A stretch of DNA of 64,000 nt from positions 9,114,001-9,178,000 of the forward strand of contig JAUEDM010000001.1 in the NCBI GenBank assembly GCA_033439685.1, read 5' to 3'. The notes below the pieces were generated by a model. That model was not told where the DNA came from and did no database searches. It worked only from the letters and a program-made list of their open reading frames with translations. The DNA comes from Apodospora peruviana. Its lineage: Eukaryota > Ascomycota > Sordariomycetes > Sordariales > Lasiosphaeriaceae. Made by a program: the position numbers and the translations under genes. Below are positions 31,952-43,497 of the stretch, in pieces. Numbering within the stretch: the stretch's first letter is position 1; each line of letters opens with the position of its first letter.

Positions 31952-34729
31952 AGCGCTCGTGTCACTAACTCGTGTGCGCACTTCATGAAATTCAAGTCCA
32001 TCAAGTCCATCTTTCCGGGCTGTCACATGCCATCAGATAACATCATTAACCAACGGGACCGAGCTGTCAGGAGGGGCACCATTGGCATTTGAGTCAATTT
32101 CTTCCCAGTGGGTCAGTGATAAGCTATTCTTTTGGCTCATCTGATGAAGGCCAGCTGTCAGGAATGGATGGAGCGTCGAAGAGCTCTGCGGAAGATGACG
32201 GTGCGGACGCCGGACAGCACCCAGGCGAGGGCCGGGAATGGGGACCCGACCGGCGAGCCTATTTCATTAGCATGCCCGGCGCCAATGACAGTACGGAATT
32301 GAGGCCATGTTGTATTTGTTAGTGGAGCGCCGGGCAGTGGTTATCAAGGTCACTTGGTGCACTCGGTGTGACCCAATGTGTTAGTGTTGTTCACATAGTC
32401 CCGGGCCGAGGATGACCCCGTGATCATATGCTCATGAGGCCTGCAATGCCATGTGAGAACGGCTGTCGTCCAGGCTAATCACGGGTTTCTCTGAAGGAGC
32501 CTATCCCTATCGGAGCGGTATTGTATCGGGGCGATCGGTTGATATCAAACCTTGGCCTGTGAATACCCACAGCGCCGCTGGATGCACAGACACGCAGACC
32601 ATCTCCCCAGAAGGGCTCCGTGGGAAGGCCGAGACCGCCGGCTGACGCAGTCGGCTCTGATCCTGCTGAGCCTAACACAACGACGGACGTACCTGTTAAG
32701 GTCGCACTAGAATCGCGTCATTCGCACAGGGTTACTCTGTATCGGGGAACATTGCAGTAGCCAGATTCGTGGGTATATAGAGAGAACGATGGCAGGGACC
32801 TCGTCGCCTTTGGTCATGATGGTTGATGTGTGACGCTTCTGGTGATTGCTTCAGGAGGCCTGCGCGACGACAGCGTCGTTATGGAATGCGGTTGGTAATG
32901 ACTTGAGCGTGGCTCGCAGGAGTGTTGTTGTGGGTTTGTTTATAACCCGTTGGAATCACGTAGATTAGAAATCGGTGGCATTATTGGAATACCCTTATCA
33001 CTCTGCTAAATGAACAAACAATTTCCTGATAATCCAGTGATCGCTTTAATCCTTCTTTTCCTGTGTCAACAAACGAGGGCCACGGAATGTGTGGAGAAGA
33101 ATGAAAAGAATTGGGGGTATGTCGTTGACGGGGCGACGACATAAGCAAAGGAGGTTTTGGGAGCTCCTTATAAACCTTGATGCGGGCCGACCAAAAACCC
33201 CTCTGTTAGGTATTGCAGAATGAGTGGCCTAATAGGTTTTACTAATCCATTATGAGAGGTAGTTGTAAATATCAGACTAGCACGCTCATTGACTCCTGGC
33301 TCGATGTACAGAACAAGAGCCTAGAACTGTCGGAATCGCGCTAGTCATGGGAACTGGTCGAAAAAAGGTATGGGTCCGCCGGAGTCGTAATCCGGCCGGA
33401 AACATGCCACGGGGGCCAACTGATACCACACACGGAGCCGGCCAGACGTGCAGGCTGGAACTCCACGGAAGCTTCGGCGGCCGGAGTCAGACTCAAGAAT
33501 CCACCCGGCTGGTACGGGACACCTTAAAAGGTACCGACCCAGGCAGGCCTCGTCAAATTTGGTGAAATCCATGCACACAGGGATGAGCACCGAGTCGTAG
33601 TTTGCCCATCATCGCACGGAGACTTTAGAGCTTGAGTCTGTCTCCATACCTAGGTACCCAAACACCTTCGATCTTGGATCAACAGAAACTATCAGCTAAT
33701 ACCGCGTCATAGCCGCCCAGACATTCCCGCGAGGTAGGAGTCTCGCACGTGTCTCGTCCGTCCCGGACTGGCCTCCACTTCTTACAAACGGTCTGGGCCC
33801 TGGGGCAGCCCGAGGGCCGAGGCGGGCATATCGTGGGATGAAGCTGCCGGTAATCTGAAGGCTATCACCTCGAACGGAAGCTAGCAGGCATCTAGTGTCA
33901 CTCGTCTCATTCCAAATGAAACAGCTCACTGAAGTGCTTCGAGACCGTCTTGCGCTCGTCCGTCCCATCGTTAGGTTATGGCGGGTAATAGCAGTACCTA
34001 GCTAGCTAGCAGTGGTGTGAGGACCGCCAAGAATCGCTCGTTTCGAATGGGAGATGCCTCTCATGGAGCAGGACACCAGAGCATCACTTACTCAAGCAGT
34101 CCGGACCAAACGCAGCTCCGCGCTTCCTTGCCCATTTCCATAATGGCGGACGTATCGACGGGTGTCTCCTGTAGAAGGTCGAACGGGGGTCCATTGCAAC
34201 ACCACGCCAGCGCTGCCGGTTTTTCAGCTGCTCTCGCGAGTTTCCACTTGGGTTGAAGAAACCAGTGAGGTAGGTAGTTGAACTCAACAGTCCTTTTGAG
34301 TCAGGAAGTGGTGACGCAGTTCAACAGCTGGAAAAAAAGAGCTGGACTCAGCTGTGATTTGAACCTGAGACCTTTCGGCAGTTTGCCTGTTAAACCTCTA
34401 GTGTTAGTTTGTGCGCTTAATGCTGCTCCACCAGAAAACCATACCACCGCAGGGAGCGAGCGAAGCTCTTCGCTTGGGGAACCGCGAAACTGCCACACCA
34501 ACGGGAGAGAATTTACACATGGAGACGTAAAGAACTAAAACCACTTCCTCATCCCATCTGGGAATCTAGCCCGATGGTGAAAGCGATTGACTTTGAAGAA
34601 GCTTTGCACAATAGCGGTAATCAATTCGAGCAATCTATATTCTTTATGTCATTAATTGGGTATCAATCTATCTTCTATGGTATATATAAAATGGTATCAA
34701 AACGACTCTCCTAAAAACTTCTCCCCAGT
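31952..34729. other. Gene-free stretch of about 2.8 kb
   Basis: Only short ORFs (under 95 codons) without domain signs. A tRNA-like box (GGTTCAAATC on the minus strand near 34360, followed by T7) is too distorted to call a tRNA. The last few hundred bases are the 3' flank of the sugar porter gene. Confidence 0.5.
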
Positions 34730-36431
34730 CTAATTATCAGTTCCGGCGCTCTCACATTTCTCCTTGCAAATCCGACCAACCTCTTCCGAGCTCGACGGCC
34801 CGCTGGCGTTACGCTGGTGAATGATGTGAGCATCTTTCACCGTCCGGAACACCGACTCGGTGCTATGAAAGATCTCGTCGAGCTCCTCCAGTCTCCTGCC
34901 ATTGGTCTCTGGGAAGAACAGGTACACAGCTAGACACCATCTCAGTTAGCTTAATATCCATGACCACAGCACAACAAGGGCGAACTAACCTGGTAAGATC
35001 ATGCAAAAGTTCATGGCCGCGTAGATGATAAAGTACCGGTACTTGATCGTCGCAAAGCCCACCGGTGTGACCTCTGCAACCACAAAATTAAACAGCCAAG
35101 CTGTCCCCGTCGAGAGCGCGGTGATGGGCACCCTGTGGCTGAGCGGCGCCATCTCCGCCGCATACAGAAAACTCAACCCCAGAAACCCAATCGGGAAAAA
35201 GAAGGAGAACATGAAAATCGACATTGTCGCCGCGGCCGTGGCACCTATGTTTGTATGGGGCAAGGAGGTTGCGCCAGCCATGATGGCCATGCAGGTACCC
35301 ATGCCGACAGCGGAAAACATCATCAGCTTGCGGCGGCCAAAGCGGTCAACCGTAAACGCGCCGACGGGCGACACCAAAAACTGGAAGGTGAACACCGACG
35401 CAGCGAGAATCCGCGCCGGCGTGCTCGCCAGCCCAATACCGTCCTCGAAGATCTTGGTCTGGTAGAAGGCCAGCGCGTTGACGCCGCACATCTGGTGGAA
35501 CACCTGCACCGCGCAAGCCAGACATGTCCTGTGCAGAAGTCTCATCCCTTGTTCACCGTTGTGGAAAACATGGCGGAATTTGGCTTCGCCCGCTTTCGCT
35601 AGACTCAAATGGATTCCCTCGATCTCGGCAGCCAGTTCTGGCGAGCTCTTATCCTCGGTGCCGTCGAAGGCGGCCAAGACCTGGCGCGCCTCGTCCAGAC
35701 GGCCTTTCTTGATCAGCCATCTAGGAGATTCGGGCATGAAGGGTGTTGTGACGATGACGATCATCGCCCACAGGACAGACACGGAGAGGGGGAGCCTCCA
35801 CGAGATTGAGCCGGGAACACGCTCCATGGCCAGATTCACCCACGAAGCGAGGGCGAGACCGAGACTGATGAACACTCCTTCGAGCATGACCACGGCGCCG
35901 CGGTTCTCGGCGCGGCAGCACTCGGCCTGCCAGTTTGGTGCCGTGGCCGTGATGTGGCCAAATCCAAAACCGGTAACAAGACGGCCGATGGCGAGCTGCG
36001 GGAGGGAGAACGCTGTGCACTGGAGGACGGCGCCGACGATGTTGACGATTGCGCCGGTTATGATGGTTCCTCGTCGGCCGAGCTTGTCGCCGAGCCAGAT
36101 GCAGTTGATGCACCCCAAAAAGCAGCCAAGGGTGTAGATCGCCATGATTGTGCCTTGGAGCCCGGAGTTGGTGAGCTTGGCTTCTCCTTCTGTGTGGATT
36201 GTGTCGATCTCGGGAAATGTTGCTGTCCATGATGGGAGAGACAAAAGGCCGCCAGCGACTGCGTGGTTGTATCCGAATCTTGTGCGAGAGAGATGAGTGA
36301 CTGAATTGTGAAAACAAGGGTGTTGCAGGTGAGGGAGGTGCAGCTTACAGGATGTAGCATGGTAAAATAACGGTGAGGTTGAGTGCCCATTCTAAGGACT
36401 TGCCTCGGAAACCAAGGAACTTGTGGGCCAT
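34730..36431 (-). CDS. MFS sugar transporter (sugar porter family)
   Basis: There are three exons: 36431-36349, 36278-34990 and 34929-34730, joined by introns of 70 nt (GTAAGC...CACAAG) and 60 nt (GTTAGT...TCTAG). The product is 523 residues, usual for the family. It begins MAHKFLGFRGKSLEWA; the first membrane segment spans the first intron (ILPCYIL/FGYNHAV). Sugar-porter marks are GDKLGRRG between TM2 and TM3, PESPRWLIKKGR at the end of TM6, DRFGRRKL between TM8 and TM9, and PETNGRRLEELDEIF after TM12. It is a plasma-membrane proton-driven or facilitative hexose, oligosaccharide or quinate-type carrier; the exact substrate is not readable. It lies divergent to the rhamnogalacturonan lyase, with 1.35 kb and a tRNA between them, so a role in uptake of pectin sugars is a reasonable inference. 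Confidence 0.9.
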
Positions 36432-37256
36432 TGTGTTTGTTGTTTTTGTCAAAAGTCAAATGGAATAATGTGTTTTGCAACAATGCCAATTGTAGCAAAG
36501 TAATAAATAAAGTTGTTTGTGTGAGAAATCACTGCTCCGAAATCCCTCCCTTGACAGACACGTTGCGGCTTTATAACTTCGAATCGCTCGTATTGCGAAT
36601 CTCAGTGATCGTGATAGTTGCGGTGTTTCTACGAGGTTCGTAGATCTTTTCTCCCAAAAGTTCGGTGACTTCCACCGATCAACGGTGGAAGTCACCGGCT
36701 TTCAGATGGCGAAGTGCCCAATTGCGAGGAAATCCGGGCCGGCCTGTCACCGTGTGTCACGCCATGGCGCCTGCAGCGCGTGGCTAGAACCTGCATGGGC
36801 GATCCTGCTTCGGCGAGTCCCTTGTGGCTGGGTTTTCAGGATCCGGGGATCCCATTGGAGCATTGTTTGAAGAGATGGTTCCAGACGCCGATTTCGTTTG
36901 TTGTTCGATTTTTGCTGATGACTTGGCGTTCTTCTTCTTCCATGTTCTAGGCTTTTGGTTTGCTTTTTGGCGCTAGCTTATCAGTGGGCAGTTTCACAAT
37001 GTTCCTGATCGTTCGTTGCCTCCGGTGGGGGTCACCGCACTTGTTCACCGCCGCTGATGAAATGGCATCACAAGGTGTGGAAGATGTTCAACACAACGGC
37101 CATTGTTTATCTGAACGGAAATACCCCTTTCTTCTTTGCTGGGTTAGGTCTAGGCCTTGTATCCGCACAAGTGGAGATGTGCAGACACATTTCAGACTAT
37201 CTTTACTCTGTGGCCTTATAGGCTTGAAGCCTTAACTCCAATTATAGCCGAACAAG
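36432..37256. other. Upstream region of the sugar transporter
   Basis: It holds a perfect inverted repeat at 36663-36697 (listed separately) and otherwise short ORFs without coding character. Confidence 0.5.
36663..36697. repeat. 15-bp perfect inverted repeat, 5-nt loop
   Basis: CGGTGACTTCCACCG (36663-36677) and its exact reverse complement (36683-36697) flank ATCAA. It lies 232 bp upstream of the sugar transporter start codon. Confidence 0.9.
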
Positions 37257-37335
37257 GGCCCGCTGGCCAAATGGTAAGGCGTCAGATTTCGGTACTGTTC
37301 TCTGAAGATTGTGCGTTCGAGCCGCACGTGGGTCG
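37257..37335 (+). tRNA. tRNA-Arg (anticodon TCG) with a 7-nt intron
   Basis: The cloverleaf can be folded by hand. The acceptor is GGCCCGC with GTGGGTC (two G-U pairs). The D stem is GCC/GGC around AAATGGTAA. The anticodon stem is TCAGA/TCTGA. The T arm is GTGCG-TTCGAGC-CGCAC. The anticodon loop is TT-TCG-G then the intron TACTGTT (37293-37299) at the canonical place after base 37, then C. The discriminator base is G at 37335. The tRNA reads CGA codons. The identity rests on the loop alignment. Confidence 0.85.
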
Positions 37336-37779
37336 GTTATCATTTTGTTGTTTTCTCTTTTTTTTTTGGAGGGGGGGTAAGGGACAAACAGCATGCCAAT
37401 GTTTTTGCAATTGACGTACTGGTAGTCTCTTGTTCCGAATATGGTTACAACACACTGTCAACGGTACCAAATCGTCCGTCATTAATAGCCCGGGCCCCAC
37501 TCGCCGAGGGCAATATTATCAGGGCTGTATTGCAAGAGGCGGGAAAATAACCACCGTCCAGGAGAGTCGCTTAACTTGCTAATATAATTCTCTCGGTATG
37601 TTTTATCCGGGACTGGGACCGTGGATACGTATACATAAGGTGGGTGGATAAAGTCAATGACTATTGGTGCTCAACAAGCACGAGACCAGTTCCATGAGAC
37701 TTCTGGTATAGGTTCAACTATATGCTTTCTGGAGGAGTCCAAACCGTCATATCTCTGTCTGTCTTAGGCACCTGTCATC
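37336..37779. other. Upstream region of the rhamnogalacturonan lyase
   Basis: It starts with a T-rich run (CTCTTTTTTTTT from 37355), a likely RNA polymerase III terminator for the tRNA. No further gene is visible. Confidence 0.5.
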
Positions 37780-39680
37780 ATGAGATCGCAAACATTTGTC
37801 GGGCTGGCAGTGGCCTTCACGGCAAGGACGGTGCATGCCGGGTTTGGTCTCACATCCACGGGCAATTCTTACAGAGTCGACACAAACGGAGGATTGGTTT
37901 TCGATGTCAGCAAGTGAGTTGTTTGCTCATCGAATGAGTGCTGTTCTCATTAGGAATGGTGCTGACACACTTGTCCGGACAACAGAACGAATGGCGACAT
38001 CACAAGTCTCCAATACAATGGCGTGCAATACCAAGGCACCAGCAAAATGTCAGCTCTTAACTCGGGACTCGGGACATCGACAGTGACCGCCGAGACGATC
38101 AATGGCTATGTGAAGATCACCGTCGCTGCAAAGTCCCAACCGGTGACACACTACTTTGTCTCAAAAGCAAATGACCCGACCATCTACATGGGGACTTACA
38201 TAACAGGAGAGATTAACCCTGGAGAACTTAGATGGTTGGCACGACTTCGGAGATCTGTTGTTCCTAACGGCTGGCATGGCGATGTTGCTAATCTCGACGG
38301 GTGCACTGCCTTTGAGGGCAAGGATACGTTCAAATGCCCCAACGGGCAGACGCGCTGCAAGATGTATACTTCTGACCGCTTTATTGACGATCAGGTCCAT
38401 GGTGTGACGGGTAACGTGAGTACCTCTCCTTTGACGTTATCGTTTGGCTAGACGACATTTGAGCTGACATGTGATATAAGAATGTGGCCGTCTGGATGAT
38501 CATGCCGGGAGTTGCGTACGAGACATCCTCTGGTGGACCCTTCATGAGAGATATCAACTCGCAGAGTGGGGATGATCAAGAGCTGTACTGGTACATGAAC
38601 AGCGGGCATGTCCGGACAGAGCCCTGGCGCTTTGGACTTATGGGCCCCTACGCGATGCGCTTCACGTACGGTCACAGTCCCTTATTCTAGTTGTCCGTGC
38701 TTTACAATGCTAAGATAGTTATCAGAACCGGAGCCAAACCGTCCGGAGACCTCGACACCAGCTTCTTCGAATCTCTCTCCATCCAAGGCTACGTCCCCGC
38801 CAGCAAACGAGGAAGTGTATCCGGCACCGCCACCGGTGTGCCCAGCACCTTCCAGACCGTCCTGCACTGGTACAACAATGCGTCCCAGTACTGGGCCATC
38901 GCCTCGCCAAACGGAGGCAACTATACATCGCCACTCATGAAGCCGGGCACATACACGATGAAGATGTACCGCGGGGAGTACCCCGTCGCCCAGGACACCG
39001 TCACCATCACCGCCGGCGGCAAGACATCCAAGAACATTGCGTCGACCGACCCAAACCCGTCGGTAATGTGGCGCATCGGTAACTTTGATGGGCAGCCGTT
39101 TGAGCTCAAGAACGGCGACAAGATCGAACGGATGCACCCGTCCGATGTGCGCATGGGGACCTGGGGAGGAAGTTATACGGTGGGCAAGTCGACACAGAAG
39201 GAGTTTCCTATGGCGCTGTTCTCGAAGCAAGGCGGGACTGCGACAGTCACGTTTAAGCTTTCGAAGGAACAGGCTGCGTCGGACAATGCGGTGCTGAGGG
39301 TAGGGACGACGCTCTCGTTCAAAGGTGGACGGCCGTCGGTTAAGATTGGGAGCTGGACGGGCAAGGACCCAGGTGCACCGGTATGTTCTTCCTTTACATC
39401 TGATGACTTCATCGTTTCCAGAAGGATTTTCGGCTAATTAGTTTCTTGATGGTGGTTGCAAAAGAAACTTATTGATTCCCGGGGTGTCACGAGAGGCGCC
39501 TATCGGGGCTATGGCGAGGTGTACACGTGGAAGGTGCCAGCGGGTACGCTTCGCGAGGGAGATAACACGTTGACGCTTGGCGTTTTTGGGTCTGGGGACG
39601 CTGCCTTTCTCTCTGCCAATTACATTGTCGATGCGATCGAGCTGCAGGGACCAAAGGGTGCAGACAGTCCCCCTTCTTAA
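37780..39680 (+). CDS. Rhamnogalacturonan endolyase, PL4 family, secreted
   Basis: There are five exons: 37780-37913, 37986-38415, 38481-38665, 38726-39380 and 39465-39680. The product is 539 residues. The signal peptide [20 protein letters not shown] precedes [15 protein letters not shown], the usual PL4 mature start. PL4 marks in order are [18 protein letters not shown], the region [51 protein letters not shown], the FnIII-like [36 protein letters not shown], and the C-terminal carbohydrate-binding-like domain with RMHPSDVRM and [16 protein letters not shown]. The enzyme cuts the rhamnogalacturonan I backbone by beta-elimination. The lysine taken as catalytic in Aspergillus RGL4 is kept (AAG 38359-38361), but the residue where I expect the catalytic His, in GGPF-x-RDI, is Met (ATG 38544-38546), so activity is open. 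Two introns end in AAG. Confidence 0.92.
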
Positions 39681-40627
39681 ACCTGCGGGGGTGGGTTTGC
39701 GGCCGAAGGTACGTGCAGGTGGTACAACAGCTATTTTTATGGTAAAAATTTAATTCAGTTCGATATCCTTAAGGATAGACATGTGCCTTGCCGGTGTTGA
39801 GGAATCACAAAGATTTGGTTTCGAGAATTATAAAATCATCTGTTCCTGGGCATGATAGGCGTGCAAAGTACCTCTGTATGACTTCACTGGGCTCGTACCG
39901 AGACTGATGTGGCCAGCACGTCAGTGTTCCGGCATAATTAACAACATAAAGACGGGAGAGTGGTTCTTCTCATGTTGGGACCAGAAAATAATTTCTGGAC
40001 AATTTCTTTGTTGGTGTCAGATGACTTTTTGCAAATTGAACGGCTTTGGACCGGAGACGGAACCGGATTTCGGATTGCCAACGGTCCCAAGGTCCTTCCG
40101 AGTTGGTGAGTGATCTGGTCCGAGCCGCGCGTCTTGCTTCCCCGGTCATCCGACATTCTCCTGATCTGGCCAGGTCGGTCGACACTTGCTGCCGGCACGC
40201 CGACCGCTCCTTCACTAATTCACTGGAACTGTTCGGAGTCGGGGACACGGCGCCTTCCAAATTTCCCGAAACAATTTTACTGTTCAGTGTTTGCAGTCGG
40301 AACCTTTTGAGATTCACCTGCCGTCTGTCCAGTCTCAACAATTGCTAATTGGTCGACTCGGGTTCCGAGATCAGTCCGCCCATCATGTCTTCCCTTCAGT
40401 CGCCAACAACAACAACAACCACAAAAACTTCCTTTAAATTCTCCAAGCTTCCCGCCGCCGAGAATTCTAGCAACAACAACACATCCTCCTCCTCTTCCCC
40501 AGCAGAAGCCAGCCAAATCATCAAAATCAGCCTGCAATTACCATATCACAATCACCAGTACCATCGCCCAAACCCAAACAATTCCAACCACCTAACCACC
40601 AACCTTCCACCCCCACTACTACCAATC
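39681..40627. other. Intergenic stretch and leader of the SnoaL-like gene
   Basis: An AT-rich 3' flank, then from 40349 a frame in register with the next gene, rich in Thr, Asn, Ser and Pro. I read this as 5' leader (low-complexity, ACAACA-rich) rather than protein, but it could be an N-terminal extension. Confidence 0.45.
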
Positions 40628-41151
40628 ATGTCTTCTTCGGAAATGTCGACACGTCGAAAGACCGCTCTAGCAATGGTGGAAGCCTACGAAACACTGGACG
40701 TCGCCAAGATCATGGCGTTCCGCACTCCGGAGTGTACCTTTCAGGCTCTGCCTAGTACGTAACTCTTTTCCTCTTGCCCCCCATTCCCTTCTCTTCACGC
40801 TAATTGCAGCGTAACGGATGACTGGCAGGATCTATGAACCGCCCGGAAATGAACAACAAAGAGTACGCGGCTCATCTCGGGCAGGTGGTCAAGGCTCTCA
40901 GCAACCTCAAGATTGTGGTGGAGGAGGTGTTTGAGGATGCTGCGGAAAACAAGGTGGTCCTCTGGGCGCGCGGCACCGCCGATACCAAGGTCGGCCCTTA
41001 CGTCAACGAGTACATCTTGATGATTTACTTGAATGAGAGCGGCGATCGGGTTACAAGGTTCTGCGAGTTTGTTGATTCTGCTTTTGTGGCTGGGTTCTTT
41101 CCCAAGTTGCATCAGGCTTTGGGGGCTAAGGGCGGTCCTCCCTCCGCCTAG
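40628..41151 (+). CDS. SnoaL/NTF2-like fold protein
   Basis: Two exons, 40628-40754 and 40829-41151, joined across a 74-nt intron (GTACGT...GGCAG); 149 residues. The start MSSSEMSTRRKTALAMVEAY leads into the alpha-helix of the NTF2-like cone (AYETLDVAKIMAFRTPECTF). It is followed by MNNKEYAAHLGQVVKAL, the strands KIVVEEVFEDAAENKVVLWA and the closing strand YILMIYLNESGDRVTRFCEF. Such small fungal proteins are annotated as SnoaL-like. Most are of unknown function; a few act in polyketide metabolism, and no polyketide genes lie here. An upstream in-frame ATG (40385) exists but would add only low-complexity sequence. Confidence 0.8.
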
Positions 41152-42098
41152 GCTGAATAAGAGGGCGGAAGAAAGGGCGTGTGTTGGAGTGGCTGGAGGG
41201 ATATGATATGAGCATGCACCGTCGCATCGTCAGCTGGTTTGTTTTCAGACTGGGGAGAATGGGTGTGGCTGAGGATGAGGGCATTAATCGGCGAGACCGC
41301 GAGAAGACATGTAGGATACGGATAGAGCTGGTTCATTCGCAATGAAGCCTCGTTCTTTTATTTCATTTTCGGTCTTGACATTTTCAAGCAGTGCGAGCCG
41401 TCCATAGAGTAGGACTTCACCGGTCTGATCAAGTACCTTGGTCTCAAGTGTACAATCACATTGCTTCTCAGATTCATCTCTCTGTCATGAGCTTCGTTCT
41501 GTCACACCTCCGAACCTCATCGGATCTGCTGCGTGAAGTTGCTCGAGACATATTCCACATCAAAGGGTAAATAGCTGCCAGTTTTGCTCTAGGCTCAAGC
41601 CCACTCATCTATAATCCTTCGAATCCTGCGAGGGGGACATGTATAAAGACTGTCTCATGGAACTCGGCATCTACTGTTTACCGAGGTGTGTCGTCGGATT
41701 TAAGTCTAGCATCTGATGCCGAATTTGTCATAGCCAGGAGTTAGACGACTGTGATCCACATGCTAGAACTAGTCGCAGCTCGACCTGCTTTAAATGATGC
41801 GGCGTAGGGCGGCCGCTAATTTAACCAAGCAAACAACAAGCTTTCATGCACCTCACTGACCTCACTTCATGTATAGCGCCTCAATTTTTCGCCCCAGGGG
41901 GCTGGGGTAAGAATCCTGGCGCCCGCTCAACACTACACTACCCATGCGTCCTCAACCCAAGCAGGAAGTTGGTGAAATGACAACTTTAATTTCTTGTGCC
42001 ACAAGCAGGGCAGTCAGGGGTAAGTAAGCTCAGGTTACATTTACGATCTCCGTGCCTCTTCTTCCCCCTTGTAAGGCAGACTACCTAAGGTAGACAGG
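41152..42098. other. Intergenic stretch
   Basis: I see nothing beyond short ORFs. It contains the 3' flank of the SnoaL-like gene and the promoter side of the DUF4185-like gene. Confidence 0.5.
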
Positions 42099-43397
42099 AT
42101 GGCTGCGGCGGCCGCTAGTGTGGATCCATCCGAGTCGACGAGGCACGAGATTGGGAGTTCAGGGTATGCAGACACCCATCTATATAGCATCTTGCCTTTG
42201 CTGCCTACTTATCAACTCCGTGGACTTGTACACACCCACAACAACCCTCAACTAACCTATTGTAATTTTCATTCAGCATGGGTATCACGGCCAGCGTCGT
42301 CTCGCTGGGGTTCCTAACCTCAAACTATCCCAACATCTACCGCGACGGCGGTGGGGGAGGCCAAGTCAACGGCTTAAATCTAATCATGTTCTCAGACGGG
42401 ATGTACACGAGCGGCGGCGTGCCAAATGACAACAACCTGCGCAACTTCACCTCGAATTCCATAGCGGTATCAGGCTACCAAGGCGCGCCCATCCAAGCGA
42501 TGACCGATTTCGGTACAGCCGACAAGGGCCCCAAACAACAAATCCCCTATTTCTATAACAACGGCGAGAACGACCTCGCCACGGGAATATGGCCGAACCA
42601 GAACCTCGTCACGTTATGCGACGGCCACTGCGCCGTTTCATTTCCCGAAGTAATCGCCCGCGATCCAAATCATGATGGCATGTCCATCGCCAGCCTGTAC
42701 AACACGGCCGTCAAGATCGAGGTCGGCGCCTATGGGCCCGTCGTCACGCGGCCGACTATGGCGCTGTTCCGCGCCGGGGAGCCTCTGTTCGGCACCTTTT
42801 GCGCGCTTGGGGGTATAGATGGGTATATTTATACTTTTGCGAGGATCACTGAGAGCACGCCGGCAGCGAACGGGTTGAAGCTCGCCCGCGTGCCGTGGGG
42901 CGGCTTTGCCGACCGGAGTCAGTACCGGTACTGGAACGGTGCTGCGTATGTTGCGCAGATGCCGGCTTATCACGATGGTGGGAAATCGAATGTGTTCAAC
43001 TGGACGCAGGAGGCTTTCGGGAAGAACTTTGGGCCGGGGTACGGCGAGATCTTTTGGAGTCAGGTGTACCAGAAGTATCTTTTGTTGTTTCAGTCGGCTA
43101 ATGCTGCTGGGGATAATAATGGTAAGCTTTCCCTGGGACTCTGGGGCGTGACAGGGGGTTGATGCTAATATGAATCATTTGATGACAGTATACGCATCGC
43201 TGAGTGCGAACCTCGAGAGCGGGTGGTCTACGCCACAGTCTATCTGGAAGCTGCCGACGTTTTCGGACGGATACACTTATTCTTTCCATGCGTATCCGCA
43301 GTATGACCCCACGAGCAAGGTGATACCCATCACGTGGAATCAGTTCTCGGAGTCGCAGTCGTATAGGGTTGGCATGGCAAATATCACATTTTCCTAA
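42099..43397 (+). CDS. DUF4185-like beta-propeller protein
   Basis: Three exons, 42099-42163, 42277-43121 and 43189-43397, with introns of 113 nt (GTATGC...TTCAG) and 67 nt (GTAAGC...GACAG); 372 residues. Marks of the family are an early NYPNIYRDGGGGG...NLIMFSDG block, a middle ..TMALFRAGEPLFGTFCALG, GYGEIFWSQVYQKYLLLFQS, the blade LSANLESGWSTPQSIWKLP, and the end SYRVGMANITFS. The fold is expected to be a five-bladed propeller resembling glycoside hydrolases. The function is unknown. No clear signal peptide is visible after the short first exon (Ala-rich), so either the protein is intracellular or the first exon is misplaced. Confidence 0.75.
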
Positions 43398-43497
43398 TAA
43401 AGGGGTTATTCGATGTACAGCAAGTTTTGGAGATCAAAACTTGGATAGTATATTTAATTTTCAATTCTATTCGCATGTCCCATATTTATATCGCTAT

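Noticed and set aside
34337..34436. tRNA-like sequence on the minus strand (GGTTCAAATC box, T7 behind it)
   Set aside because: The T arm has an extra four bases, and the D arm and anticodon arm do not fold into a standard cloverleaf; at best a tRNA-derived relic.
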